Shown: positions 15,541 to 23,984, counted from the stretch's first letter. The stretch is DNA of 25,350 nt from Cellvibrionales bacterium UBA2618 (GCA_002339165.1 DDJS01000041.1:1-25350), one strand, 5' to 3'. Notes: generated by a model not told the origin, from the sequence alone. Program-made: numbers and translations.

Positions 15541-16851
15541 TTAGAGCACCTTGCAAAGCACCCGCGAGCTGCGTTGGTAGTTGTAGAGCAATTTTTTATC
15601 CTCCGGTAAGGCGTTTACCGCGGTCTCAATAAATCCTTGCTCTTGAAACCAATGGGCGGCCTGTGTGGTGAGTACGTAAAGGCGGCCGATCGATTGGCTA
15701 TGCGCTTGGTTTTCAATCGCCACAAGCAGTCTCGAGGCGGTTCCTTGGGATAAAAAGTCGGGGTGCGTGGCGACGCAGGCGATTTCGCCGCTGCCGGTTG
15801 ATCCCAGAGGATAGAGAGCCGCGCAGCCGACTAAAAAACCCTCTGGGTGCAGGGCGACCATAAAGCGTGAAATTTCCGTCTCCAGAAGTTCTCGCGAGCG
15901 CTTGACCAATACACCGGACTCTTCGAGGGGTTGGATTAAATCGAGTATGCCACCGACGTCGTCGATGCTCGCCGGACGCAAGGTCTCAGAATAATCTTGG
16001 ATAATTAGGGTGCCGCTTCCCTCGCGGGTAAATAATTCACTGAGCAGAGCGCCGTCGTCGCGATAACCAATCAGGTGTACCCGTTCGACCCCGCCTTTAC
16101 ACGCCTGCTGCGAGGCGCGGAGTAATGTTTGCTCGAGCTGCGGTGGTGCCACCGAGTTCTTCAGATACTCTTCGACTGCCGGTATAGATAAGCTACGTAA
16201 TAATCCTCCATTATGGGAGATGTTCGAGGCCGCGCTGATAAAGATTAATTTATCCGCGCCGATGGCGACTGCTGCGTGGCTGGCAACATCGATGTACGAT
16301 AGATTAAAGGCTTCGCCGGTTGGCGAAAAACCGATCGGCGAGACCAGCACCATGGCACCGCTGTCGAGTTGTGATTGTATCCCCACACGGTCGACGCGGC
16401 GAACTTCGCCGCTGTGCTGGTGATCGACGCCATCGATCACGCCGATTGGCTTGGCAACCATAAAGTTGCCCCCCATCACGCGGACTTCGGCTCCGTGCAT
16501 GGGCGAGTTGGGTAGGCTCATCGACAGTCCAGCCTCTAATTGCAAGCGGGTACTACCAATTGCTTGTTTGACGCACATCATGGCTTCGACGTCGGTTATC
16601 CGCAGGTGGCCCTTGAAATCGCTGTTCAGGTTGCTCTGAGCTAAGCGTTGGTCAATCTGCGGCCGCGCGCCATGGACTAGCACAATGCGCACTCCGAGGC
16701 TCTGCAGCAGCGCAATATCCGCTAGTAGACGGTGACAGTTGCTGTCCAAGACGGCATCCCCTGCGAGCGCGATAACAAAGGTCTTGCCTCGATGCGTATG
16801 GATGTACGGCGAGGTCTGACGGAAAAAATTTACGTAGGTTTGACTATTCAT
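15541..16851 (-). CDS. argA: N-acetylglutamate synthase ArgA
   Basis: A 436-residue enzyme, near the 443 of E. coli ArgA, catalysing the first step of arginine synthesis (glutamate + acetyl-CoA to N-acetylglutamate). The N-terminal amino-acid-kinase-like domain (about 1-280: SPYIHTHRGKTFVIALAGDA, VLVHGARPQID) binds the feedback inhibitor arginine in the family. The C-terminal GNAT acetyltransferase domain (about 290-436) includes CVATHPDFLSQGTASRLL and WFQEQGF. The frame opens at 16899, overlapping argE. ATG 16851 is preferred because MNSQTYVNFFRQTSPYI matches the family start and leaves a 7-base gap after the argE stop. The ribosome-binding site is weak, so coupling to argE translation is likely. 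Confidence 0.95.
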   Translation of the reverse strand: MNSQTYVNFFRQTSPYIHTHRGKTFVIALAGDAVLDSNCHRLLADIALLQSLGVRIVLVHGARPQIDQRLAQSNLNSDFKGHLRITDVEAMMCVKQAIGSTRLQLEAGLSMSLPNSPMHGAEVRVMGGNFMVAKPIGVIDGVDHQHSGEVRRVDRVGIQSQLDSGAMVLVSPIGFSPTGEAFNLSYIDVASHAAVAIGADKLIFISAASNISHNGGLLRSLSIPAVEEYLKNSVAPPQLEQTLLRASQQACKGGVERVHLIGYRDDGALLSELFTREGSGTLIIQDYSETLRPASIDDVGGILDLIQPLEESGVLVKRSRELLETEISRFMVALHPEGFLVGCAALYPLGSTGSGEIACVATHPDFLSQGTASRLLVAIENQAHSQSIGRLYVLTTQAAHWFQEQGFIETAVNALPEDKKLLYNYQRSSRVLCKVL

Positions 16852-16858
16852 AGTGGGA

Positions 16859-17980
16859 TTATAAGCAACAGTGGCCGATAAGTTGAGATAATAAAGCAAC
16901 GCTTGGATCGATGCGCTCTAAATCCAGGTATTCGTTGGGCTGGTGAGCCACATCTATATCGCCCGGACCAAGTACTACCACGTCCATACCCAACTGTTGC
17001 AGAAAGGGGGCCTCAGTGGCAAAGGCTACCGAACCGGCACTATGGCCGGTGAGTTTTTCGCACAGAGCTAGCATCTGTGAGTCGGGTTGCGCGCAAAAAG
17101 GCGGCACTATTAAACGCTCCAGTTGCCAGTCGACGCGATCGGCCTCTGCTAAGCCGGCAATTCCGCGCTCTAGATCGCGCTGCAATTGGTCTATATCCAT
17201 GCCCGGTAATGGACGGATTTCAAACGCTAAAAAGCAGTGCCCGCAGATGCGATTGGTATTGTCGCCGCCGCGGATACAGCCAAGGTTTAGGGTTGGATAG
17301 TCGATGCTAAAACCTGGGTGCTTGTGTTCGCGCATGCGTTCGCGCAGCGCCAGCAGGTGCGCGAGGATACGCTGCATCGTGTCCATCGCATTGCGCCCGA
17401 GTTGGGGGTTACTCGAGTGTCCTGAGGCGCCAGTGATGGTTAACTTTTCGATCATAATGCCCTTGTGCATCGATACCGGTTGCATACCGGTTGGCTCTCC
17501 GATCAACGCGCGCCGCGCGAGCGGTCTACCGGCATCCACCAGAGCCTTGGCGCCGCTCATCGACGACTCTTCGTCGGCGGTTGCGAGTATGATTAACGGT
17601 TGCTTAAAGGTATCTTCGGAGTAGCCACGTAGCGCTTCGATGGCGAGGGCAAAAAAGCTTTTCATATCGCAGCAACCCAGACCATACCAGGCATTGTCTC
17701 GTTCCGTGAGCACAAATGGATCACTGTTCCATAGACTCTCATCGCACGGCACGGTATCTGTATGGCCCGCCAGAACCAATCCACCGGGCCCTCGGCCCCG
17801 AGTGGCGATCAGGTTGGCTTTGTTGGCCGATAGCGCCATCACTTCGCACTCAAAGCCCATTCCCTGCAACTGATTCGCCAGCAGGTCCACCAGAGGCCGA
17901 TTGCCTTGGTCGATGGCGGGGTCGACACTACTTATCGAGTTGCAGGCAATAATTCGCGAAAATAACTCATTAAACTGCAT
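16859..17980 (-). CDS. argE: Acetylornithine deacetylase ArgE
   Basis: A 373-residue M20-family metallohydrolase that cleaves N-acetylornithine to ornithine and acetate. The metal and catalytic residues are His73 and Asp75 in GHTDTVP, Asp105 in GCCDMKSFF, Glu137/Glu138 in ATADEESSMSG, Glu162 in IGEPTGMQP, and a late His in VAHQPNEYLD. The GASGHSSNPQLGRNAM segment belongs to the dimerisation domain. A TAGGAG ribosome-binding site sits 7 bases before the ATG. It forms a probable two-gene operon with argA (7-base gap) and is divergent from the secretion ATPase gene. Confidence 0.96.
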   Translation of the reverse strand: MQFNELFSRIIACNSISSVDPAIDQGNRPLVDLLANQLQGMGFECEVMALSANKANLIATRGRGPGGLVLAGHTDTVPCDESLWNSDPFVLTERDNAWYGLGCCDMKSFFALAIEALRGYSEDTFKQPLIILATADEESSMSGAKALVDAGRPLARRALIGEPTGMQPVSMHKGIMIEKLTITGASGHSSNPQLGRNAMDTMQRILAHLLALRERMREHKHPGFSIDYPTLNLGCIRGGDNTNRICGHCFLAFEIRPLPGMDIDQLQRDLERGIAGLAEADRVDWQLERLIVPPFCAQPDSQMLALCEKLTGHSAGSVAFATEAPFLQQLGMDVVVLGPGDIDVAHQPNEYLDLERIDPSVALLSQLIGHCCL

Positions 17981-18071
17981 GGCTGACTCCTAATGGGATG
18001 TGGCGACTGGCAATTGACCCGCGGCCAACACATACTGCTTCAAAGGAAGATACAGCGATGGGAGGCGCTCG

Positions 18072-19835
18072 ATGATGGAGTTTATCGCAACCAGTGGCAA
18101 TCTGCATCTCGAGGAGGTCGTTGCGGAACTGATCGCCGCAGGCTTGATAACCCAGCATGGCGGCCAATGCGTTCGAGATGCGGCTTTGCGTAGCGTTGAG
18201 GAGCGCCATCCGCTGGAGCTTATTGCCAGCTTAGAACTCCCTGGGCCCGTTGGCGAAGGGCGCCTAACGCTCGATGTTTTGACCGATTGGCTGGCCGATT
18301 GGTGCGGTTTGGAGCGCGTCCATATCGATCCACTGCGCGTCGATGTGAGTCGTGTTACTGCCATCATGTCACTCTCTTATGCCCGGCGTTACGGTATCTT
18401 ATGCCTCAATGCGAGCGCCGATGAAATCGTTGTTGCCACTATGCAACCGTTTGACATAAGTTGGCTCGAGAGTCTGCAAGAGTTTGCAGAGAGATCTGTG
18501 CGGCGGGTGGTGGCAAGTCCAGAGCAAATTAAAAAATACAGCGAGAGGTTTTATTCGCTGAAGGCCTCTGTGGTAGGTGCCGGCGCGGCGATAGCACCGA
18601 TGACTGACGATGTAGTGCCGACGCATGTATTACAAATTGGCGATCGCGATGGTGTCACTGCCGACGATCAACACGTGATCAAACTCGTCGAGTGGCTATT
18701 ACAATTTGCTTTCGAACAACGCGCGAGCGATATTCATCTCGAGCCACGCCTTCCAGAGGGGCGCATACGGTTTCGCGTCGACGGCATATTGCACCTGGTC
18801 TATCGATTACCAGACGCGGTGATGACGTCGATGGTTAGCCGTTTGAAAATCCTTGCGCGGATGGATGTCACCGAGCGACGACGACCTCAGGTTGGGCGGA
18901 TCAAGACGGTATCGGCGAACAGGGCGGCCGTAGAGTTGCGCCTGTCGAGTATGCCCACGGCACTTGGCGAGAAACTGGTGGTGCGAATTTTTGATGCTTC
19001 ACTGATGATGCAGAGCTTTGACCAGCTAGGCCTCGCTGGCCGCGATTTGCAGCGTTGGCGGCGCATTCTGAACATCGGTCAGGGTCTTGTTTTGGTGACT
19101 GGGCCGACTGGGTCTGGCAAGACGACAACGCTGTATTCAAGTTTGAAATACTTGGCCGCAACGGCGGTCAACTTGAGTACTATCGAAGATCCGATCGAAA
19201 TGTTGATCGACGATTTTAATCAAAGTCAGATTAATACAGCGATCGATTTTGGATTTGCCGAGGCCATTCGCGCACTGATGCGACAGGATCCAGACATTAT
19301 TATGGTCGGTGAAATCCGCGATGCAGAGACTGCGCATATGGCAATACAAGCCGCACTGACCGGGCACTTGGTGCTGTCTACGTTGCACACCCAAGACGCG
19401 CCTTCGGCGATCAGTCGGTTGATCGACCTCGAGGTGCCTATGCACTTACTGCGGGCGACGCTTGTTGGAGTTGTGGCTCAGCGGTTGATCAGGGTCCTTT
19501 GCAAGGACTGCAGGGTTGTCGTTGATGACTCTAATAGGACCGCGGCAGACGCGCTGGGTATCGATTTAAACGATCGGCGACCGCCGTTGTATCGCGCTGT
19601 GGGTTGCCATAAATGTCGTCATACTGGCTACTTGGGGCGCACCGCTCTGTATGAAATTATGCCGCTATCACAATCCTTGTTGGAGCTGGTCAGCGATCCC
19701 CTCAACGTACAGGCGATCAGGGAGATCGCCGTCGCTGAGGGCATGAGAATGTTGCGTGATGCCGGCGTGAGCGCCGCTCAAGCCGGCAATAGTTCGCTCG
19801 ACGAAGTGCTGCGCGTGACTGCCGAATTCACCTAG
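18072..19835 (+). CDS. GspE/PilB-type secretion ATPase (stand-alone)
   Basis: A 587-residue protein of the type II secretion/type IV pilus ATPase family. An N-terminal MshEN-like domain (about 70-165) is followed by the ATPase core: HVIKLVEWLLQFAFEQRASDIHLEP, Walker A GPTGSGKTT at 344-352, an Asp box near 385, Walker B MVGEIRDAETAH from 411, and the His box near STLHTQDAPSA. The zinc-binding tetracysteine is Cys477, Cys480, Cys512 and Cys515. All catalytic elements are intact. No inner-membrane platform, pseudopilin or secretin gene is nearby, so the partner machine is elsewhere or unknown. A GGAGG site at 18061-18065 supports ATG 18072 (or the adjacent ATG 18075). It is divergent from argE by 91 bases; I recall a similar ATPase near argE/argA in Pseudomonas. 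Confidence 0.92.
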   Translation: MMEFIATSGNLHLEEVVAELIAAGLITQHGGQCVRDAALRSVEERHPLELIASLELPGPVGEGRLTLDVLTDWLADWCGLERVHIDPLRVDVSRVTAIMSLSYARRYGILCLNASADEIVVATMQPFDISWLESLQEFAERSVRRVVASPEQIKKYSERFYSLKASVVGAGAAIAPMTDDVVPTHVLQIGDRDGVTADDQHVIKLVEWLLQFAFEQRASDIHLEPRLPEGRIRFRVDGILHLVYRLPDAVMTSMVSRLKILARMDVTERRRPQVGRIKTVSANRAAVELRLSSMPTALGEKLVVRIFDASLMMQSFDQLGLAGRDLQRWRRILNIGQGLVLVTGPTGSGKTTTLYSSLKYLAATAVNLSTIEDPIEMLIDDFNQSQINTAIDFGFAEAIRALMRQDPDIIMVGEIRDAETAHMAIQAALTGHLVLSTLHTQDAPSAISRLIDLEVPMHLLRATLVGVVAQRLIRVLCKDCRVVVDDSNRTAADALGIDLNDRRPPLYRAVGCHKCRHTGYLGRTALYEIMPLSQSLLELVSDPLNVQAIREIAVAEGMRMLRDAGVSAAQAGNSSLDEVLRVTAEFT

Positions 19836-19866
19836 GGGCGCGCGTTGAGCGCGCACCCCTGGTTTT
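19835..19866 (+). terminator. Probable terminator after the secretion ATPase gene
   Basis: GGGG at 19835-19838 pairs with CCCC at 19856-19859. After one C/A mismatch, GCGCG pairs with CGCGC around a short loop. A T-containing tail (TGGTTTTG) follows. The stem begins at the last base of the stop codon. The tail is a weak T tract, hence moderate confidence. Confidence 0.55.
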
Positions 19867-19893
19867 GCCGCGCACCATCGCGACTGGTGCTAC

Positions 19894-21258
19894 CTAGCCG
19901 TCCACTTGCGGGACACTGCGCAGGGCCTCGTCGATGGCTTTTTGGTCCAGGTCGAGATCCTGCATCTCCCCGCGCAGGTATTTTTCATAGGACGCCAAAT
20001 CGAGGTGTCCATGGCCACAGAGTGCGGTGAGAATGGTGCGTTCCTCACCGGATTCCTTACACGCCAACGCCTCTCTGATAGCTGCGGCTATGGCATGAGT
20101 CGGCTCGGGTGCTGGCACGATACCCTCGCTGTTGGCAAACATAATGCCAGCGGCAAAGCACTCTTTCTGTCCGATCGACATGGCATCCACGAGCCCCAGT
20201 TCATAGACATGTGACACCAGTGGTGCCATGCCATGGTAGCGCAGACCACCGGCATGAATTGGCTCGGGGATAAAATTGTGACCGAGCGTGTGCATCTTCA
20301 TCATCGGCGTCATTCCGGCGGTATCGCCATAATCGTAGCGGTACTCTCCTTTGGTCAGCGTTGGACAGGCAGTGGGTTCGACACAGCGAATGACGGGGTT
20401 CATATTACCCTTAAATTTTTCGCGCATAAAAGGAAATGCCAAGCCACCAAAGTTGGAACCGCCACCAGTGCAGCCAACTAACACATCGGGGGTCTCGCCG
20501 ATCTTTGCCATCTGCAAAAGCGCTTCCTCGCCGATGATCGTCTGGTGCATCAAGACATGATTGAGCACGCTGCCCAGCGCGTAGCGCGTGTTCTCATCGC
20601 TGACCGCTTCGCTGACCGCTTCTGAGATGGCTATTCCTAGGGAGCCGGGGTGATCAATATCTAGTGCTAATAACGATCGACCGTACTCAGTTACTTGGGA
20701 AGGACTTGGATGGACCTTGCCGCCCCATATCTCCATCATGGTCTTACGGTACGGTTTTGACCTATAAGAGGCAGCAACCTGCCAAATTTCGCATTCCAGA
20801 CCAAATTGTGCACAGGCAAAAGCCAGTGAGCTACCCCACTGTCCCGCTCCGGTCTCTGTGGTCAGTTTTTTGATACCCTCCATGGCATTGTAGTAGACCT
20901 GCGGGACCGCAGTGTTTGGTTTGTGCGATCCGGCGGGACTCACGCCCTCGTATTTGTAAAAAATTTTCGCTGGCGTGTCCAAGAGTTTTTCTAAACGCCG
21001 CGCGCGAAACAACGGCGTCGGCCGCCATAGTTTGTAGACATCCATGACTTCGCCGGGTATGTCAACGTAGCGCTGCGTAGTCATTTCCTGTTCTATCAAT
21101 GCTTTCGGGAACAGCGGCGCAAAATCCTCCGCCGTGGCAGGCTGATGGGTGCCTGGATGCAATGCTGGCGGCATCGGTTCGGGCAAGTCCGCAGTTATGT
21201 TATACCATTGGGTCGGCATTTCGTTTTCTTCTAAAAGGATCTTGTTGGGATAAGGCAT
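19894..21258 (-). CDS. TrpB2-type tryptophan synthase beta-like PLP enzyme
   Basis: A 454-residue fold-type II PLP enzyme of the TrpB2 family rather than the shorter TrpB1. Diagnostic features are the long N-terminus (MPTQWYNITADLPEPMPPAL), WRPTPLFRARRLEK, the PLP lysine Lys113 in AGSHKPNTA, GAGQWGSSLAFACAQFGL, the phosphate-binding loop GCTGGGSNFGG, and the C-terminal CGHGHLDLASYEKYL. TrpB2 enzymes can make tryptophan from indole and serine, but many act outside the trp operon with uncertain substrates. No trpA or other trp gene is nearby. A GGAAG site lies 7 bases before the ATG. It is the last gene of the - strand cluster, 50 bases after the aldehyde dehydrogenase. A 12-bp tandem repeat (20599-20622) encodes SEAVSEAV. 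Confidence 0.93.
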   Translation of the reverse strand: MPYPNKILLEENEMPTQWYNITADLPEPMPPALHPGTHQPATAEDFAPLFPKALIEQEMTTQRYVDIPGEVMDVYKLWRPTPLFRARRLEKLLDTPAKIFYKYEGVSPAGSHKPNTAVPQVYYNAMEGIKKLTTETGAGQWGSSLAFACAQFGLECEIWQVAASYRSKPYRKTMMEIWGGKVHPSPSQVTEYGRSLLALDIDHPGSLGIAISEAVSEAVSDENTRYALGSVLNHVLMHQTIIGEEALLQMAKIGETPDVLVGCTGGGSNFGGLAFPFMREKFKGNMNPVIRCVEPTACPTLTKGEYRYDYGDTAGMTPMMKMHTLGHNFIPEPIHAGGLRYHGMAPLVSHVYELGLVDAMSIGQKECFAAGIMFANSEGIVPAPEPTHAIAAAIREALACKESGEERTILTALCGHGHLDLASYEKYLRGEMQDLDLDQKAIDEALRSVPQVDG

Positions 21259-21308
21259 AGTTATACTTCCACGTTTAAATTTTTGAATTTAACGGATCGC
21301 TGTTGCAC

Positions 21309-22736
21309 TCAGTCTAGCTGCACGGTAATCCATTTCCAACGGGTCATGATATCGAGATCGGCGTCGGTGCCCTCGCGGCCAAAGCCACTTAGGCCGTTAC
21401 CACCGAATGGGACGTGGGGTTCGTCCTGAATTGACATGGCATTGATATGTACCATACCGGCGTTGGCACCGCGGGCTAGGTTGAGTGCGGTGCTGATATC
21501 GCGGGTAAATAGAGAAAAGCTGAGGCCGTAATCGGTGTCATTGGCCAACGCCAGTGCTTCTTCAATCGTGTCGACAAGGTAGATCGAGGTGACTGGGCCA
21601 AATGTCTCTTCGCGACACAGGCTCATGCTCTCGTCTACATCGCTAAGTATGGTCGGCGGGCAGCAAGCACCCTGCCACTCTCCGGCACCGTGGATCAATG
21701 TTGCGCCCTTGGCTATGGCGTCGTCGATATGCGCTTTTACGCGGGCTTGTTGGCGAGGACTGATAATCGGACCAATGGCGGTCTCTGGGTCCGACAGATC
21801 GCCGATTTTGATGTTGGCTGCTATTTCAGTGTACGCGGCGATAAATTTGTCCGCGATGCCGCGCTGCAGGATAATTCGGCTGGAGGCCATGCACGCCTGC
21901 CCCTGAAAGAAAAAGATACCAATGGTAGCGGCCTCTAACGCCTTTTCCAGATCGGCATCGTCCAGCACCACCAGTGGGCTTTTGCCCCCAAGTTCGAGGG
22001 TTACCGGTTTTAGATCCCGGGCGGCCAGTTCGGCGACATGTTTGCCGATGCGCGGAGAGCCGCAAAAATTAATCGCCGCTATGTCCGCGTGGCTGGTTAA
22101 ACTGTCGCCGATCTCAAAGGGATCGCCGGTTACATAATTGAAGACTCCGGCGGGGGTTCCGGCCTCGGCCAGCGTCTCGGCAAATTTGACCGTGACTTGA
22201 CTGGCAAATTCCGACGGCAGCAACACCGCGGTATTGCCGGTGGCGATGACCATCGCGATTTGTTTGACGTTTTTGAGTAGCGGTACGTTGAACGGCGTGA
22301 CACAGGCGATTACACCGACCGGTTCGCGCACCGACATACCAAAAGCGCCGGGTCGATCCAACGGCATGGTCTGGCCGGTGAGTCGACGTGGCACACCGGC
22401 CGCGGCGCGGAAGGCATTAATGCAGTAGTCGACTTCAAATTGTGCCTTCATAATTGGCGACCCAACCTCGTCGATGAGTAACTGCAAATATTCATCGCGG
22501 TCACGTTCCACCAGTGCGGCGGCGCGAAACAAAATGGCCTCGCGCTCTTTCGCCTGAGTTTGACTAAAGGTTACAAACGCTTGAACGGCGGCAGCTACGG
22601 CTCGGTCGATATCGGGCGGTGTGCCCTTGGCGACGTTGGCGATCACCGATTGATCGGTCGGGTTGAGGTCTTCGAAGTAGTTGCCGCCGGTGGGTTCTAG
22701 GTGTTCACCACCAATCCAGAGCTTTGAAGTTTTCAT
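21309..22736 (-). CDS. NAD(P)-dependent aldehyde dehydrogenase family protein
   Basis: A 475-residue aldehyde dehydrogenase of normal length, closest in feel to the benzaldehyde/vanillin dehydrogenase branch. Visible motifs are TPFNVPLLKNVKQIA with Asn150, the Rossmann turn NFCGSPRIG (225-227), catalytic Glu248 in TLELGGKSP, the nucleophile Cys282 in GQACMASSRI, and EETFGPVTSIY. The usual KPSE cofactor motif reads LPSE: Leu173 replaces the lysine that binds the adenine ribose of NAD(P). The codons were checked on the DNA (TTG CTG CCG TCG GAA). The enzyme should oxidise an aldehyde to the acid; the substrate is unknown. It lies between the nitrilase homologue and TrpB2 on the same strand. Confidence 0.93.
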   Translation of the reverse strand: MKTSKLWIGGEHLEPTGGNYFEDLNPTDQSVIANVAKGTPPDIDRAVAAAVQAFVTFSQTQAKEREAILFRAAALVERDRDEYLQLLIDEVGSPIMKAQFEVDYCINAFRAAAGVPRRLTGQTMPLDRPGAFGMSVREPVGVIACVTPFNVPLLKNVKQIAMVIATGNTAVLLPSEFASQVTVKFAETLAEAGTPAGVFNYVTGDPFEIGDSLTSHADIAAINFCGSPRIGKHVAELAARDLKPVTLELGGKSPLVVLDDADLEKALEAATIGIFFFQGQACMASSRIILQRGIADKFIAAYTEIAANIKIGDLSDPETAIGPIISPRQQARVKAHIDDAIAKGATLIHGAGEWQGACCPPTILSDVDESMSLCREETFGPVTSIYLVDTIEEALALANDTDYGLSFSLFTRDISTALNLARGANAGMVHINAMSIQDEPHVPFGGNGLSGFGREGTDADLDIMTRWKWITVQLD

Positions 22737-22857
22737 GCGTTAGATACCTGGTTGTCTGCGTTATTTGGATGTCTGTTATGCCTCTTGCTACGACGAGGGC
22801 TCTCGCCAAATATCTGCATCTTGGAGCAATTCCACCTGTTTTTTTAACACCTCGCGC
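22737..22857. other. 121-bp intergenic region upstream of the aldehyde dehydrogenase
   Basis: Non-coding gap between two - strand genes of the cluster, long enough to hold a separate promoter. It contains small imperfect dyads (CGAG-GGCT-CTCG near 22795 and TGGA/TCCA arms near 22830) and a seven-T run on the + strand. No clear promoter or terminator was recognised. Confidence 0.4.
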
Positions 22858-23859
22858 TCATATTCGGCGATGTTTCATCGGCTCTCGATTGAGATATAAA
22901 TTTTTCGGATAAATCGGATCTTTGTAGACGATTTGATAGAGTTCAGTGCGCAGGTCCTTCATCCAGTTAGTCCATAGAGAGTTTTGCCGGTGAGCGCGCA
23001 TGGCCTCGATGTTGATGGGTCCGCAGACGCTGGTCGAGACCCCGCCATAGGCCTGTTTGCCAACAACTTGGCCCCGGTAATTGACGATCATGGACTGGCC
23101 ACCAAAGGTGTCGATCGGGGTTTCTTCGTCTTGCGTGAGGTAGTAGGTGCCCATATTGGGTGCGATCACGTAGAGGTTGTTGTCCAGCGCCCGGGCTCGG
23201 GTCTGGATTTCAAAATAATCGTTGGATGCCGCCGGATGCGGGATTGACGCGCGATAGATGATCTCTGCGCCGTTCATGGCGAGCGCTCGGGCATTTTCAG
23301 GGTAGGCACCCTCATTAGCCATCATAATTCCCATACGGCCTATTTCGGTATCGACAACCGGCCAGAAGCTCTCTAGCGTATTGCCATAGCGTTCTATCCA
23401 CCAATCGTAGATGTCGTGTGGGCAAACCGAGTGCTCAACCGGGTAGAGCGGCGCCACTTTATAGTGCTTGAGAATAATTTCGCCTTGGGGGTCGATAATA
23501 AAGCCGACGTTAAAAAAACGGTCGGGTATTTCTTCGTGGCGGGCCTTGGCTTGCGCCATTACATAGACGCCGTGCGCTCGGGCTATTTTTTCTGCGATCA
23601 TGTCGGTTTCGGGGCCGGGTATGTCGATCGCGCACTCGCGGGCAAAGTCCACGTGGTTGGCGTTCATAACTTCATCGTTAAAGCCCTGCAGAGCGCCCTC
23701 CGGCAGTGCGATGAGTTTTACCGAAAGATCCAGCGACGATAGCCATAGGGCGGCGTTGGCCATTGATGACAAATGCGCGATATTCTTAAAAATTTCGTCG
23801 CGTCGACGAATACCCCACACGGTGGGAACCAGGCCAACAGCATTAAAGGGTTGGATCAT
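22858..23859 (-). CDS. Nitrilase-superfamily (carbon-nitrogen hydrolase-like) protein lacking the catalytic Cys
   Basis: 333 residues from ATG 23859. The nitrilase fold is clear: Glu54 in LIALPEGALQGF, Lys134 in ILKHYKVAPLYPVE, and a C-terminal half (MNGAEIIYRASIPHP, QTRARALDNNLYVIAPNMG) resembling AmiE/AmiF-type amidases. The block that normally holds the nucleophile (ICDDGNYPE in formamidase) reads GIMMANEGAYPE. Ala181 therefore occupies the Cys position, confirmed on the DNA as GCT. The protein may be a non-hydrolytic branch or use different chemistry. A GTG at 23895 would add 12 residues, but it lies in a palindrome and has no better ribosome-binding site. It is the first gene of the - strand cluster, divergent from the transporter. 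Confidence 0.88.
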   Translation of the reverse strand: MIQPFNAVGLVPTVWGIRRRDEIFKNIAHLSSMANAALWLSSLDLSVKLIALPEGALQGFNDEVMNANHVDFARECAIDIPGPETDMIAEKIARAHGVYVMAQAKARHEEIPDRFFNVGFIIDPQGEIILKHYKVAPLYPVEHSVCPHDIYDWWIERYGNTLESFWPVVDTEIGRMGIMMANEGAYPENARALAMNGAEIIYRASIPHPAASNDYFEIQTRARALDNNLYVIAPNMGTYYLTQDEETPIDTFGGQSMIVNYRGQVVGKQAYGGVSTSVCGPINIEAMRAHRQNSLWTNWMKDLRTELYQIVYKDPIYPKNLYLNREPMKHRRI

Positions 23860-23891
23860 TTGATACTCGATTATTGGATGATGGAACAACC

Positions 23892-23904
23892 ACACCAGTG
23901 GTGT
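23892..23904. promoter_or_regulatory. Candidate operator palindrome in the transporter/nitrilase divergent region
   Basis: A perfect 13-bp dyad ACACCA-G-TGGTGT. It overlaps the expected -35 region of the transporter promoter and would lie shortly after the predicted start of the - strand transcript. This is a typical position for a dimeric regulator controlling both directions. The palindrome is seen; regulator and function are inferred. No regulator gene is in the window. Confidence 0.5.
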
Positions 23905-23916
23905 TAAAGTCGAGAC

Positions 23917-23922
23917 TATAAT
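23917..23922 (+). promoter_or_regulatory. -10 element of a promoter for the MFS transporter gene
   Basis: A perfect TATAAT lies 63 bases before the transporter ATG. No good -35 hexamer exists at the right distance; that position is taken by the 13-bp palindrome, which suggests an activator-dependent or otherwise regulated promoter. Confidence 0.5.
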
Positions 23923-23948
23923 TTAACCAATCGGCTACAGCATAACAA
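23920..23948 (-). promoter_or_regulatory. Candidate promoter for the nitrilase-homologue cluster
   Basis: On the - strand, TTGTTA (23943-23948) and TAAATT (23920-23925) are separated by 17 bases, each with 4 of 6 matches. The -10 overlaps the + strand TATAAT, so the two promoters would compete. Transcription would begin near 23913, upstream of ATG 23859. Assigned by eye. Confidence 0.33.
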
Positions 23949-23984
23949 CTATAGACGAAGTATATTTCTTGGAGGCGAGGCCCA

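Noticed and set aside
20599..20622. Perfect 12-bp tandem repeat GCTGACCGCTTC in the TrpB2 gene
   Set aside because: It is in frame (SEAVSEAV), and the protein does not appear longer than relatives there, so it is probably chance or neutral.
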